64,000 nt of DNA from Acholoe squamosa (taxonomy: Eukaryota; Annelida; Polychaeta; Phyllodocida; Polynoidae): assembly GCA_949317995.1 (NCBI GenBank), contig OX439040.1:29242030-29306029 (forward strand). The letters are read 5' to 3'. Shown here piece after piece: positions 1-11,680 of this stretch (position 1 is the first letter of the stretch; each line of letters starts with the position of its first letter). Both the position numbers and the translations under genes were made by a program. A model generated the notes under the pieces. The model saw only the letters and a list, made by a program, of their open reading frames with translations, was not told the DNA's origin and ran no database searches.

Positions 1-60
1 GACCACTAGTGCAAGGCGCTTGACCACCTAGGCAGTGGAGAAACACTCAACCCGAAGAAA

Positions 61-470
61 CTGGTCAGAAGTATGTCGGATTCACTAAAGCTAATATCAA
101 AATCCTCATGGAAAACAAATGACATTAGACACAACAATGTCTATGCAGGTCTGAAAGGTGTCGGCCTGGAAGTTGCACAGAAGCTGGAAAACCACAAAAG
201 CTTTAAATATCTGCTGGGAGAAGATGCAGAGAGCAGATTGTGGTCAGGCAGAAAGAAGAAGAAGCCCTAAGAGATGTGGTATCTGCTCCTAGGTCCTGGA
301 ACTGCCGCAAGGGAAACTACAAGGGCGGCCAGACCCGCAGCCGCCATACCAAGAGTGGGTCCAACCGCAAATACTCAGCGGGGAGCTCCAGGTCCAGTCA
401 GGACAGCCACCGCCACCAGTACAAGGGTGGCAACAACAACAACAAGGACAACAACAACAAATAAACATTT
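61..470 (+). other. Unidentified basic ORF fragment (two overlapping frames)
   Basis: Two overlapping open frames (73-270 and 240-464) read as one basic protein if a frameshift near position 250 is assumed. The first part contains KYLLGEDAESRLW and a Lys run. The second is rich in Arg, Ser, Gly and Asn and ends in an Asn-rich tail before TAA. Such a basic, low-complexity C-terminus resembles the tail of a retroelement gag (for example DIRS-type), but no cysteine knuckle or other diagnostic motif is present. It could also be the last exon of a host gene running in from the left. The function is not recognised. Confidence 0.2.
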
Positions 471-479
471 GACACCCAG

Positions 480-1180
480 TTGTTCAATCACTCCCTCTTG
501 GCCAACTGCCCGAAATACCTGTAAAATACACCAAAGATTCAGAGTTATTTTTAGCAGGTGGGTTGGGCAGGCAGGCTGGGAAATGGCCAAAATTCACCGC
601 TGATAAATGGTCCCCTACAACACATTTTCTTGGCCTTTCACAAACCCCAGGTGGATTTGTTGGCATTGACTCATTTGGAGACTCCACAGATAAGCGAGTA
701 TACCTGACACCCCTACTCCCATGTAGTGGTATGGTCCACTCCCTCCTTCCTCTGTGTATTGGGGTAACAGTCAGTGAGGCATGTCCCCAGCTCTATCTCC
801 ACCACTGTACATATACTGGTACTACTACTAGTAGTAGGCAGGCTCCCCCTTCTCTGTGTGTAGGGGAAGGGGTGACTTACATAGGACATGTATGCCTCAC
901 ACAGTCTTTTTTTAGAAATGTAGAAGAGAAGAGTTTAGGTTTGTTTCACTACTAAATTAAGGAAATATTGAGCTTTATTTAGTCATTCTAGTACTGCAGG
1001 GTATCACAATCTAAGCAGTGTAGCCATGTGTAGCCTCTGTTACTCACTTGCTGCTTCCTCTATAAGGAAGAGCAATGATCAATTTAAACAGGCTACACTA
1101 CAGCTAGTAGGCCTACTGTACAACTAAAAAGAATAAGGCTCCTTCCACTACACAATATGTGGCAATCTAGTAGTGTTGTT
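480..1180. other. Unassigned non-coding stretch
   Basis: No protein-like frame, RNA gene or repeat structure is supported here. There are only short chance ORFs and a few pyrimidine-rich runs. It lies between the basic ORF at the left edge and the start of the minisatellite block. Confidence 0.5.
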
Positions 1181-4092
1181 CCTATACTACTGGATTACTC
1201 CACCCAAATAGAATAGAATTTTGCCCCGCAGGGCTATTAATATGGAATAGGAAAGAAGGTTGCCCCACAGGGCTATTAATATGGAATAGGACAGAAGCTT
1301 GCCCTGCAGGGCTATCAATATGGAATAGGAAAGAAGCCTGCCCCACAGGGCTATCAACATGGAATAGAATAGGATTTTTCCCTGCAGGGCAGTTAATATG
1401 GAATAGGAAAGAAGCTTGCCCCACAGGGCTATCAATATGGAATAGAATAGAATTTTGCCCCACAGGGCTGTTAATATGGAATAGGAAAGAAGCTTGCCCC
1501 GCAGGGCCATTAATTTGGAATTCATTTCCCTACTAAATAAAGGGAATTTCCCCCTTTATTCAGTAAAAAATAAGCATAAATAAACTTCTATATCCAGTGA
1601 AAACAAGTACAAAATGTGAGGTTACAAGATTTGTTGCTGTACTACTGGATTGCCACCCAGCCCAAAAAGAATACAATTTTGCCCTGCAGGGCTATTAATA
1701 TGGAATAGAAAAGAACCCTTCCCTGTGGTATAGGTCTCCATGGCTATGCCTATGGCTTCCATAACCTTTATGATATTTCAAGTCTCCATGCAAATTTTGG
1801 AATAGAATAGCCCCACAGGGCTATTAATATGCCATAGGAAAGAAGCTTGCCCCGCAGGGCTATTAATTTGGAATTCATTTCCCTACTAAATAAAGGGAAT
1901 TTCCCCCTTTATTTAGTAAAAAATAAGCCTGAATATATTACTGGATTGCCCCCCCCCCCCAGCCCAAATAGAATACAGCTCGCAACCTGCCATGTGGTAC
2001 AGATAGATAGATAAAATTTTGCCCCGCAGGGCTATTAATATTGAATAGAAAAGAAACCTACCGTGTGGTATAGGTTTCCATGGCTATGCCTATGGCTTCT
2101 GTAACGTTTATAATATTTCAAGTCTCCATGCACTTTTTAGCCCCCACCCTGCCATGTGGTATAAGTCTCCATGGCTATGTCTGTGGCTTCCGAACCTTTA
2201 CGATTTTTCAAGTCTTCATTCATGCAATCTTCAGCTCTCAACCTGCCATGTAGTATAGATCTCCTATACTACTGGATTACTCCACCCAAATAGAATAGAA
2301 TTTTGCCCCGCAGGGCTATTAATATGGAATAGGAAAGAAGGTTGCCCCACAGGGCTATTAATATGGAATAGAATAGAATTTTGCCCCACAGGGCTGTTAA
2401 TATGGAATAGGAAAGAAGCTTGCCCCGCAGGGCTATTAATTTGGAATTCATTTCCCTACTAAATAAAGGGAATTTCCCCCTTTATTTAGTAAAAAATAAG
2501 CATAAATATACTTCTATATCCAGTGAAAACAAGTACAAAATGTGAGGTTACAAGATTTGTTGCTGTACTACTGGATTGCCACCCAACCCAAATAGAATAC
2601 AATTTTGCCCTGCAGGGCTATTAATATGGAATAGAAAAGAACCCTTCCCTGTGGTATAGGTCTCCATGGCTATGTCTATGGCTTCCATAACCTTTATGAT
2701 ATTTCAAGTCTCCATGCAAATTTTAGCGCCCACCCTGCCATGTGGTATAGGTCCCCATGGCTATGCCTATGGCTTCTGTATCCTTTACGATATTTCAAGT
2801 CTCCATTAATGCAATCTTTAGCTCCTAACCTGCCATGTGGTATAGGTCTCCATGACAAGGCTATCAATATGGAATAGGAAAGAAGCTTGCCCCGCAGGGC
2901 TATCAATAGCGAATAGAATAGAATTTTGCCCTGCAGGGCTATTAAAATGGAACAGGAAAGAAGCTTGGCCCACAGGGCTATTAATATGGAATAGAATAGA
3001 ATTTTGCCCCGCAGGGCTATTAATATGGAATAGGAAAGAAGCTTGCCCCGCAGGGCTATTAATTTGGAATTCATTTCCCTACTAAACAAAGGGAATTTCC
3101 CCCTTTATTTAGTAAAAAATAAGCCTAAATATACTACTGGATTGCCCCCCCCCAGCCCAAATAGAATACAGCTCCCAACCTGCCATGTGGTACAGATAGA
3201 TAGATAAAATTTTGCCCCGCAGGGCTATTAATATTGAATGGAAAAGAAACCTACCGTGTGGTATAGGTTTCCATGGCTATGCCTATGGCTTCTGTAACGT
3301 TTACAATATTTCAAGTCTCCATGCACTTTTTAGCCCCCACCCTGCCATGTGGTATAAGTCTCCATGGCTATGTCTGTGGCTTCTGAACCTTTATGATATT
3401 TCAAGTCTTCATTCATGCAATCTTCAGCTCCCAACCTGTCATGTAGTATAGGTCTCCATGGCAAGGCTATCAATATGTAATTGCAAAGAAGTTTGCCCTG
3501 CAGGGCTATTGATATTGAATTAATTTATCTACTAAATAAGGGGAATTTTCCCCTTAAATTAGTACAAAATAAGCCTAAATATACTTGTAGAGGTATCATA
3601 TTGTACCATATATATATGTCGTCTGGCGTGGCGGGTGAGTCCAGTCGCTGGGTGTTCCTAAGGTTCCGGATAGGTGGCAGCACCAATCCGGGCCTATGGG
3701 ACATCTAGCGACAAACACCAGGGTCCCTATATAAAGACCGGGGCTCAAAGGTCTATTGCTTAAAGGTATTCTTTAATAAGACTAGCTACCCTACCATCAC
3801 TTTCCGGGTAGCCGCTGAGTTATCCGAATAAAACCGTTGGCATACACTCGAATCACTGCCTTGCTTTTTCTTTCCTAATTGTAAGGCCCGAACCACCAAA
3901 CTGGTAAAACCATTACATACTTCTATATTCAGTGAAAACTAGTATAAAATGTGAGGTTCAAGCGGGGCAAGCTTCTTTCCTATTCCATTTTAATAGCTGT
4001 GCAGGGCAAAATTCTACTCTATTCCATATTGATAGCCGTGAGGGGCAAAATTCTATTCTATTTAGGTGGAGTAATCCAGAAGTATAGCAACA
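1181..4092. repeat. Composite minisatellite block with inverted ends (foldback-like)
   Basis: The block is built from roughly 40-bp units with the core GCCCCGCAGGGCTATTAATA followed by an A/G-rich stretch, arrayed at 1210-1510, 2290-2445 and 2860-3060. Larger blocks recur: the start TACTGGATTACTCCACCC occurs at about 1188 and 2269, so about 1.1-1.2 kb is duplicated. An inverted copy of that start lies at the right end (4055-4090), with reversed 40-bp units at 3955-4055, so the whole block has inverted termini. A hairpin of ACTAAATAAAGGG and CCCTTTATTTAGT recurs at about 1530, 1890, 2457, 3081 and 3529. The long frames that cross it are repeat artefacts. Confidence 0.8.
3586..3917 (+). mobile_element. 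Solo LTR (Ty3/gypsy-like), TSD TACT
   Basis: A 332-bp sequence starts TGTAGAGGTATC and ends ACCATTACA. It is flanked by TACT at 3582-3585 and 3918-3921. Removing it and one TACT restores a sequence matching the uninterrupted repeat copy near 2500 (AAATATACTTCTATATCCAG), which proves insertion. Ends and length match the LTRs of element C (40820 and 57371), so it belongs to a related family. An ATATAAAG TATA-like motif (about 3731) and AATAAA (about 3827) lie inside. No internal region remains, as expected after LTR-LTR recombination. Confidence 0.9.
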
Positions 4093-4096
4093 GTAC

Positions 4097-4448
4097 TGTA
4101 ATGGTTCATATTAGGTATATGTTGGGTGGCTCTTTGGCTAGCTTAACTCTAGAGATACCAACACAACACGAGGGGTTCGGGTTGGGGCAAAGCCCTGGAA
4201 CTTCCTACCTGCTCGGGTTAGGCTTTATTGATGGAGAAGCACACGTCTGGACTGGACTAGGTCCAGTCCTCTTCTGCGGATCGCCCGGCTCCTTAGTAGG
4301 AGCTGGATGCGAGGTGTGGTGCTGCCCCCCTTGTACTAAACAGGTATCGCGAAGCGACACCCGGTTGGCATAGAAAGAATGAGCACCACAAGACCACATC
4401 GCTCGGATGAGACGCACTAATATATACACGACGATGCCGGCCCCTACA
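4097..4448 (-). mobile_element. 3' LTR of element A
   Basis: On the minus strand it starts TGTAGGGGCCGGCATCG and ends CCATTACA (352 bp). It is closely similar along its length to the LTR at 46616-46978, so A and B are one family. A polypurine tract (minus strand CTAGGGGGGTAG, 4449-4460) lies immediately upstream, as expected for a 3' LTR. The four bases beyond the end are GTAC (4093-4096); a matching copy at the other end is not found because that end is lost. Confidence 0.88.
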
Positions 4449-4708
4449 CTACCCCCCTAGACTTTACCTAGGGTAGGTGTTACAATAGACCTATTGTTTA
4501 ATATGATATGACAGTATATACATAGGTAAGTCTATAATTAAATGTTATATGTAGATTATGTAGGTATTGCTATTTCGAGATATACCTTAATATCGAGACA
4601 ACTATATTATTGAAGCAATAACTAGTCGGTTCGAGTAGGTTTCAGAATCACTTTATTATGGTACTTGTTACAGGAAGACTGCAAACACGTTTCTCAGCTG
4701 GCTCCAGG
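4449..4708 (-). other. AT-rich 3' non-coding region of element A
   Basis: An AT-rich stretch between the third ORF and the 3' LTR. Short segments match the equivalent region of element B (about 46500-46615), including the sequence around TATAGACTTACCTATG. No ORF is supported. Confidence 0.6.
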
Positions 4709-5045
4709 TTAGGTTCGGGAGTCTTCACTCCGTGTGCTCCTTCGGCTACTAACGGCTGAGTCAGTGTCCAAAGAGGGACTAGACTGGAGCTGGGCCTGCT
4801 GCTTGCGGTGGGCCTGACGGGCAGCGACTAGCTCCTTCTGCTGTTTGTCAAGCTCCTGGCGCTTGGCTTCTACAGCAGCTTGCTGACGAGATATGTCCTC
4901 GTTTGAGATGCTACCAGCCGCCTCCGGTATGTTGGCGCCTGGCTCCTCCTCAGACCTAGACCTCTCAGTCACTATCCGAAGGTCCTCGTCCTCGAGATCA
5001 GACTCGGTTAAAGGTCCCTTCGTTGTAGGCTTGCGAACCAAGATC
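4709..5045 (-). repeat. Duplicated segment of element A third ORF
   Basis: This stretch encodes GPLTESDLEDEDLRI and an ISRQQAAVEAKRQEL coiled segment, nearly identical to the segment at 7500-7800 in the same element. It sits downstream of the ORF's natural C-terminus (5096), so it is an internal duplication rather than part of the original order. The flanking CTCAGCTGGCTCC motif near 4697 also repeats one at about 5163. Confidence 0.8.
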
Positions 5046-5095
5046 TTCCGAGAAGTAAATCTCTGGCATATATAGTATGCCTTTACCCTCGGGTA

Positions 5096-8000
5096 CTATG
5101 AATGTGGTAGCCGGCAGATGGACACTAACAAGTCCTCGGACTCGCCGTCAGTGTCCATCTTCTCAGCTGGCTCCGGGTTAGGTTCGGGAGCCGAGCTGCT
5201 GCTTCCCACGGTGAGAAGCTTAAGGGCATCGGTGCTTGTGTCACTGAGTAGACTCAGAGCACCCATGCCTTCAGAGGGGCTGTCCCCCAATGCCTCGGCC
5301 TCAGCATTTGAAGGGATGACCAAAGATGACGCGGTGCCGTCCCAGTCATCCAGGTGCTTGCCGGAGCAGAGGAAGAACTTGAGATCCACCTCCTTGTACT
5401 TGTTGATGTACTTTAAGTTCTCAGCAGCGTGGAACTCCTTAAGCTTCTCGGCTTCCCTCTGTTTCTTCTTGCAGGATTTGTAGGCCTCCTCGACCCACTT
5501 TATCTCCTGCTCTTTGATTTTATCTTCCTCCCTCTTCTGGATCTCTTAGACCAGATTGAAGGTGGCTTCAGTCATATCTCGCCAGTAGTCGATTGACCTC
5601 TGGTGATGCAGTGACTGCCACTCGCCCATCAGATCATTCTGGATCCGGCAGGTATGTTCTTCGCGGTGATCAACAAACGTCTCCAGATCCTGAAGACCCA
5701 CCAGGGTACTTGCTACTAACCCCATGATGGGGACCCAAGAGTCCGTAGATGGGGCAGCAGCCGGTACGGAAGATGCAGTAACAGGCAGCGCTAGGGACTA
5801 CAGTGCCCTCAATCGTGGTACCTCCTCTACCTCGGCCGGAGCCGGGGGCCGGTCGGGAGGACTCGCATCCCCCACAACCTCTACCCCAAGCTTTCTGTCG
5901 ACCCGAGGCAGTCAGGACCTGTGATTCGGGTCCTGCGGGTCCCATGGCAGGGAACTTCGCCACATACTCCTCACAAGCCTGGCGCTGCTTCTCGACTGAC
6001 CCCTCTCCTGCCCACCATGTACCGTGGCAGGTGCGTGAGCCGAAGAAGCTGGTCCAGTCTTCCTGGTTTCCGGTGTCAACACCCAAGGGGCGCTGCGCAC
6101 CGGCGGTGAAGCCAGGCAGTGGTGGTGGTGGTACTGCCTGGCTGACCACCCGATGGGTCTGGTTGCCAGGCATATTCAGAGCCGAGACCTGTCGTCCCGA
6201 CTGGCGACGATCACCTGGGTTGGCTGGTCTAGACTGATCCTTATGGCCCGCGGGGCTTACGGATCGGTCTGCTCGGGTTCGTTTGGTGGATGTGGCTGAA
6301 GACTGTGCCCCAGCTGACCCCTTCAAACGAGCCTGCTTGTCTTTCTCACGCTTGTCGTCATCTCGCCATTTCTTAAGCTTCAGATGACCCTCAGTCGGTA
6401 ACTGGAACTTGGAGCCGAAGTAAGTGGTAACATTACCACTCTTCCGAACGCAGAACTCGGGTTCAAACGCCTGCTGTCTCACTTCACTGGTAGTCATCTC
6501 GGCCCAATTCGCTAGGAGCTCGCTAAAGCACCTCATTGCACGCTTTCGTGTCTTCTCCAGGCCGGTACCATGGGCTCTTTGCAAATGCAAAGCCAGGTCC
6601 CGGCGCCGGTTGGTCACAAAGGTGCCGTCACACAGCTTGCTGGGGCGGTCACCAGGGACACACCTCATCAAGGGCTTATGGTGCATGTGATGCTCCACAA
6701 TATGCCTGGCGAACCGAGGCTTCGTATCAAAGATCTCTCCAGTGAGTGAGAGCTGGCACGACTCGAATAGGCACTTGCGGCGGTTGCTGGTGGGTCCCCA
6801 TTGAGTCATCACCCATTGAACGTTAGTTCTGGACTCGTAGTTGTAAACTAAACCCAAATTGGACTTGAGCTGGTCAATCCAAATTAGGTAAAATTTACCA
6901 ACAATGGTGTCGTGAGGGCTGGTCTTCATCCACTCCTCATCGTCACTGTCACCGTCTTTGTTAACGGTGCCCGGGCACATGTAGTGGATTGTGTCGTAAG
7001 CACAATCCGCGAAGCAGCGAGGGACGCATTCTTTAAATCCCTCGGCTGCATTCTTCCACATCCATTTCTGATTTTCGTACTTTGGAACGTCCGTGGTCAT
7101 ATCCTCCCACGTCGTTACGGACTCCAAATCAGATTTGGCTGACTCGGGCAGTTCCGGGTCACTTTCGCTCCCCGACTCGCTGCTCGAGTAGATGCCTGTC
7201 CCTCTAGGCTGGACTCAGCTGGTGGTAGTGGTACCAGTCAAAGTCACAACCGAGGTGACAGCGGGCGACCCGCTGGTGGTGACAGTGGCTGCTGCAGTAA
7301 CCAAGGTGGCCCCGGTGACTGCTGTAGATGCTGGAGCTGGAGCCTTCGGCTTACCTTTGCCCCCCCTTCTTAGTAGGAGAAGGCTCGGGTATAGCCTGAG
7401 ACGCTTTCGCTCCCTTCTTCTTATCTTTCTTCTTCCCTTTTGTGGGCTGCTTTGGGGCTTCAGGGCTGGAATCCGTCTTACCGGACTCCTTACCTTCACT
7501 CCGTGTGCTCCTTCGGCTACTTACGGCTGAGTCAGTGTCCCAAGAGGGACTAGACTGGAGCTGGGCCTGCTGCTTGCGGTGGGCCTGACGGGCAGCGGCT
7601 AGCTCCTTCTGCTGTTTGTCAAGCTTTGTTAGCTTCTACAGCAGCTTGCTGACGAGATATGTCCTTGTCTGAGATGCTACCAGCCGCATCCGGTATGTTG
7701 GCGCCCGGCTCCTCCTCAGACCTAGACCTCTCAGTCGCTATCCGAAGGTCCTCGTCCTCAAGATCAGACTCGGTTAAAGGTCCCTTCGGTGTAGGCTTGG
7801 GATCCAATTTCTTGGTCCGCCCGGATTCCACCGACGATTGGGTGATGGTAGAGTCGGTGTCCATGTCCAACTCCGACTCTCTTAGCTGTGTTGCCCTCCG
7901 GGTAATCCCTTCAGACAGTAGGACAGCTCGCGCCAGCTCCTCATCCATCATCATAGCTCCCACCAACCATTTGTAGTTGCGGAGCCATGACACTGGCATA

Positions 8001-8640
8001 CTTTCAGCCAGCTCGTCGGAACACGAGTCTATCACCAGTGATTTGAAATCATCTGGGATAGACTTTGGTTCACCGGGCACCTCGGCCAACGGACCACATC
8101 TAAACATGGATGGGTGCATGGGTATCCAGGTGCCCCAACTCGTGTAGACGATACCCTCGGCCTCGTCTATGTGAGCGAGGCGTTGGGTACTGGTCTTGAA
8201 TCCCGGAGGATACAACGGTATGTCCAAGACATCCGCATTAACTCCCGTCGGGTTGGAGGGTTTCGTTGAACCTTCGTGGAGGAGGCATCCGCTCCCTGTC
8301 TGTTGTCACAGTCGACATGGCAGCGAGGCAGTTGGCGGCTTCTTCCACTTCTGGCTCTCGTCCTAGGCCAGCATCTGAGGAATCCATGGTTTCCTCCAAC
8401 CACGACGCGGCCTCTGGGGCCTCATCTTCACCCAACTCAACGTTGGCGCTTTGACGCACAGCGTCAATTGATCCCTGTGCCATTACGGCGGAACAATCTT
8501 CCAATTGAAAATTGGCAGTAAAAGCGTTGGACTCCTCCTGAAGGATTCGTCCAACAAAAACAATAAAAATCTCAACTTGTGAGTTGCCGGAGGGCGCAAA
8601 ATAACTGGAGCGAAATGCGTGGCGTCTGACCACCACGATT
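5096..8640 (-). pseudogene. Third ORF (ORF3) of element A: acidic, zinc-finger, coiled-coil protein
   Basis: A long ORF downstream of pol, broken into frames 8636-8238, 8227-7619, 7499-7215, 7127-5670 and 5389-5096. In order it shows: an acidic N-terminus; a helical domain with VSWLRNYKWLVGAMM (about 7990); a charged stretch; a SDDEEWM motif (about 6935); a two-finger Cys/His module at about 6780-6570 (CLFESC, HIVEHHMHH, then two Cys and H-x5-H); a basic linker; GPAGPESQVLT (about 5930); and a coiled C-terminus with DLKFFLCSGKHLDDWDG. There is no signal peptide or membrane span, so it is not a typical env. Homologues are ORF3 of elements B and C. Function unknown; nucleic-acid binding is a guess from the fingers. 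Confidence 0.72.
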
Positions 8641-9105
8641 CCGTCCTAGTTATAACCAATATGGCATCGTACTTCTCGTCTCGCGAGATCCCGCTGCAAG
8701 CTATCCGGTGACCTAGTTCCGCACTTTCCCGCCACCCCTGTGGACTAGATTCGAACTAAGGTTCGGCTCGGTATAAGAGACGCATGTTGCTGCCCAGGTG
8801 CTATCATCTGGAGCTTGGTGGTATATATACATCGCTATAAAGCGGATGTACCGGTTAATCTGACCACCACTCACGGGATACGGCTACCCAGGAAACATAT
8901 GTTCGATGCCCCAGCCGCGATACATATGTCATTCGGCGAACTACACACAGTTGCTCGTTGTGTACTGAGATAGGTTATGGCAGACCTCAGCCAAGGACTG
9001 CGTCTGACGCCTTGGGTCAGCATTTAATTTGCCTGGCTGTACACATAGCCTTTTCTGGGTCCCGCATAGCCACGGCAGGACCTTTCCCATGTGTAATGCC
9101 TTCAC
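8641..9105 (-). other. Non-coding gap, RNase H and integrase deleted
   Basis: In an intact relative (element C) RNase H and integrase lie between RT and ORF3. Here RT runs out just after the first RNase H Asp motif (ILDTNASN) and only about 460 bp of non-coding sequence precede ORF3. This includes the pol-ORF3 spacer, so the enzymes are deleted. Confidence 0.65.
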
Positions 9106-10336
9106 TCAGCGAGACATTTTTGCATTATTGCTCGCATTGGTGTCTAGTATGAAATGACCCTCGGGAGTGGGATATTTCAATACCGGTGTGTTTCTAAACA
9201 AATCTTTTATTTTATTAAAAGATTCTTCCTGCTTGCTGGTCCATGGGAGGGGTTCCCGTGCCCTACCCAGTGTCCAATGAGCTAAGCATTGCATGGGAAA
9301 ACTTACACGAGAGTAATTCGGTATAAAATCACGGTAGTAGGAACAAAATCCTAAAAAGGATCTAACCTCCTTAGCACTCGTGGGTCTTTCCCAATTGTCC
9401 ACTGCTTCAAGCTTCTCCGGATCTGCGCTTACCCTGTTAGGGGTAATTATCCTTCCCAAGTATGTAAATGTTTTCTTAAACAGATTACATTTCTTAGGCT
9501 TGAGCTTTAGGCCATTGGCTAGAATTCTATCCAAGACGAGCTGTAGATTCGCGTGGCACTCCTTGAATGAATTGCCGAACTCGGGAACATCATCCAAGTA
9601 GACCAAACACTTCTTCCACAGCAAGTCACTGAGTAGAGATTCCATCATCGCCTCAAATGTAGCTGGTGCATTACACAATCCGAAGGGCAAGACATTATAC
9701 TCGAATAGTCCCAAATGACTAGAGAATGCAGTTTTCTCTATGTCTTTGGTATTTGCCAATACCCGGATTGTAAATCCAGGGTGTAGAACCATTGGTTCCC
9801 ACCCAAGCTATCTAATGTCTCGTCTATCCTTGGTAGAGGATACGAGTTCTTCTTTGTCATACCGTTTAATTTCCAGTAGTCGACACAGAAACGGATGGTA
9901 CCGTCTTTCTTGGTGGTCATACAAACAGGGCTGGACCAGGGGCTCAAGCTCGGCAGGATTACTCCAACTGCTTTTGTATTTCCTGCTCGCATATTAACTT
10001 CTTCTTAAGAGGAAGTCTATGATACGGTACTTTAAAAGGTTTCTCGTCGCCCACATCGATAGTGTGCAACACCTTATCGGTCCTACCTACGGGTCCTCCC
10101 TCCATACCGAAAGCATTTTCATACCTTCGAAGGAGTTCCCCTAGGTGCCATTTATCATCCGTATCCGTTAAATCTGATTTATTAATCAGTTTCTGAAATT
10201 TTTCATCCAAAGGATGCTTACTAACAGGTTCTAATGGTTTCTTGAACTCGGCTTCGGCGACGTGTTCCACTGAACTCATCACCCCTACGCCGTCGCCTCC
10301 TTTCAAGTAAATCACTGAACCGGTTTGGTTAGCCAT
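9106..10336 (-). pseudogene. pol: Reverse transcriptase of gypsy element A
   Basis: Two overlapping frames (10336-9959 plus 9992-9738, then 9792-9106) cover the RT of a Ty3/gypsy pol. Visible motifs are SPWSSPVCM, DGTIRFCVDYWKLN, the first catalytic Asp in TLDLQSGYWQI, LPFGLCNAPATFE, and the catalytic LVYLDD. The thumb and connection follow, with FLGFCSYYRDFIPNYS, then only the beginning of RNase H. A frameshift lies near 9760. The sequence upstream of RT (KVLHTIDVGDEKPFKVPYHR) is typical of the PR-RT linker of this clade. Confidence 0.92.
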
Positions 10337-10365
10337 GGATAATACAGATCATGCTGCATTCGCAA

Positions 10366-10810
10366 CTAACGTATCCACTGAGTCCAACCCGATGCTCGAT
10401 AAATGTATCGTGTCGGGTTCAAGACTCCCATGGCCTCGTATAGGCTTGCAAAATCCAAACCGAGGATTCCATCGTCACTAACCTCTGCTATAGTAGGCGA
10501 AAGAACGAATTCTTTGCCTCCTATATGGATAGGCATAAAAGTCCTTCCAAAAGTTCTCATACTGCTTCCGGCCAATCCGGCCTTCCACAGTTACAGTTAT
10601 ATACCACCGTCTCCCTCCCAATGGGGATGGGTTACTGGTAAACTGATGAAAGTCTCCCCAATCACCAAGATTCAATCCGAGTCCTTTTAAAAACTCCAGA
10701 TACGGATGACTTGGGGGAAGGCGTGTTCCACACACTCGGATCAATTCTTTAATCCATCCCTCCTCTCTCCCAGTGCGGCCACTTGCCATTAAGTCACCTC
10801 CGACACACAA
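10366..10810 (-). pseudogene. pol: Retropepsin-type protease remnant of element A
   Basis: Frames 10810-10478 and 10575-10366 match the protease region of elements C and D: a WYITVTVEGR-like strand, then a YPYRRQRI/FVLSPTIAEV region and the terminal DDGILGLDFASLY. The active-site Asp-Thr-Gly loop is not readable, which suggests damage at the catalytic centre. It lies between nucleocapsid and RT as in gypsy elements. Confidence 0.75.
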
Positions 10811-10946
10811 ATTGGCACTAGGGTCCCTGGCTCGGTCGGGGTGCTGGGGTGTGCACCCACAGTCACCCGACCTCCAGCTAAATTTGATTCGAAATCTTCC
10901 ACCGGATTACCCCCATGGGTACAACCCCCTCTAATATCCCGTGTCG

Positions 10947-11095
10947 TCAGGCTTTGGGTTCGGGTTCGGCTTCATAATAAGCCACCATTACTGGTTTTGC
11001 AGCAGTACATTCAGACGAATAGTGCCCCATTCTCTGGCACCTAAAACATTTAACAGTTCGGCGATCCACTATAGGTCTCGACCGACTGGCTTGTA
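10947..11095 (-). pseudogene. gag: Gag nucleocapsid CCHC knuckle of element A
   Basis: The minus strand encodes KCFRCQRMGHYSSEC, a perfect C-x2-C-x4-H-x4-C zinc knuckle that binds retroelement RNA during packaging. It sits upstream of protease in the expected order. The frame runs directly into the inverted capsid segment, where it loses gag character. Confidence 0.88.
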
Positions 11096-11102
11096 GTGCA
11101 TC

Positions 11103-11650
11103 AGTAACTCGGCCATGGAAGGAGTGGTTCAAAGATTTCATCGATGTGATGAATTGTAATGGGTGGACCCCATACGAGGCTAAGCCACATTTAGTGAGAT
11201 GCCTAAAAGGTGGCCCCGGTCGCATGGCTGTAGAGCAATGGCGAACCTTGTATGGCCTCGCTGGGAGTTTTGAGCAGCTGGTTGAATCTGCTAGTGGACT
11301 GTTATGTAATATGGTCAAAGAGAACCCAATGGTATGTTTTAGAAAACGAACCCAAAAACCCTCAGAAGCTTTTAGAGCATATGGGATGGATCTCCATGCC
11401 CTGTTAAGTAAGGCCAGACCCGGGACAGAAAACCAGGACTGGTATATGGACGATTTGATCACCCAATTCATTAAGGGGCTAAGAGACCGAGACGAGCAGA
11501 TAGCTGCAAGAGACGCTTGGAAAGAAGGGTCTACTCTGCATGGCATATTCAATAGAATAGACATGGCCGTGAAGAAATGAATCATGCTAGCCGGTGACGT
11601 TCCGTTACATGATGAGACAAGCCACTCATCATGTTCTTCCAGAGACGACC
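11103..11650 (+). pseudogene. gag: Gag capsid segment of element A, inverted
   Basis: The plus-strand frame is capsid-like and matches the capsid of element C: GWTPYEAKPHLVRCL versus GWTKDEALPYLVCWL, FRKRTQKPSEAF versus FKRRTQKPRESH, LITQFIKGLRD versus LFTQFIAGLRD. It should read on the minus strand with the rest of element A, so the segment has been inverted. The junction with the nucleocapsid is at about 11100; the far end is near 11650-11680. The frame is open for 144 codons from the first Met. Confidence 0.85.
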
Positions 11651-11680
11651 AGATGAAAGGCGCTGTGTCTACTCACACCT

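Larger units (their letters stand above)
4097..11680 (-). mobile_element. Gypsy element A, rearranged and truncated
   Basis: A Ty3/gypsy-type element read on the minus strand. It has a 3' LTR (4097-4448), a long third ORF (5096-8640), RT with the start of RNase H (9106-10336), protease (10366-10810), a CCHC nucleocapsid (10947-11090), then a capsid segment lying in the opposite orientation (11103-11650). RNase H and integrase are missing between 9106 and 8640. No 5' LTR or primer-binding site is recognisable beyond 11680. The order PR-RT-RH fits gypsy rather than copia. Many frameshifts and two large deletions show it is dead. Confidence 0.85.

Noticed and set aside
1182..3085. Long frames with repeating KLLSYSILIAL or GQASFLFHI peptides
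   Set aside because: They are translations of the 40-bp minisatellite; frames on both strands are open only because of the repeat.
4205..4429. Short frames in LTR of element A
   Set aside because: They lie wholly inside an LTR and are not conserved in the B copy.
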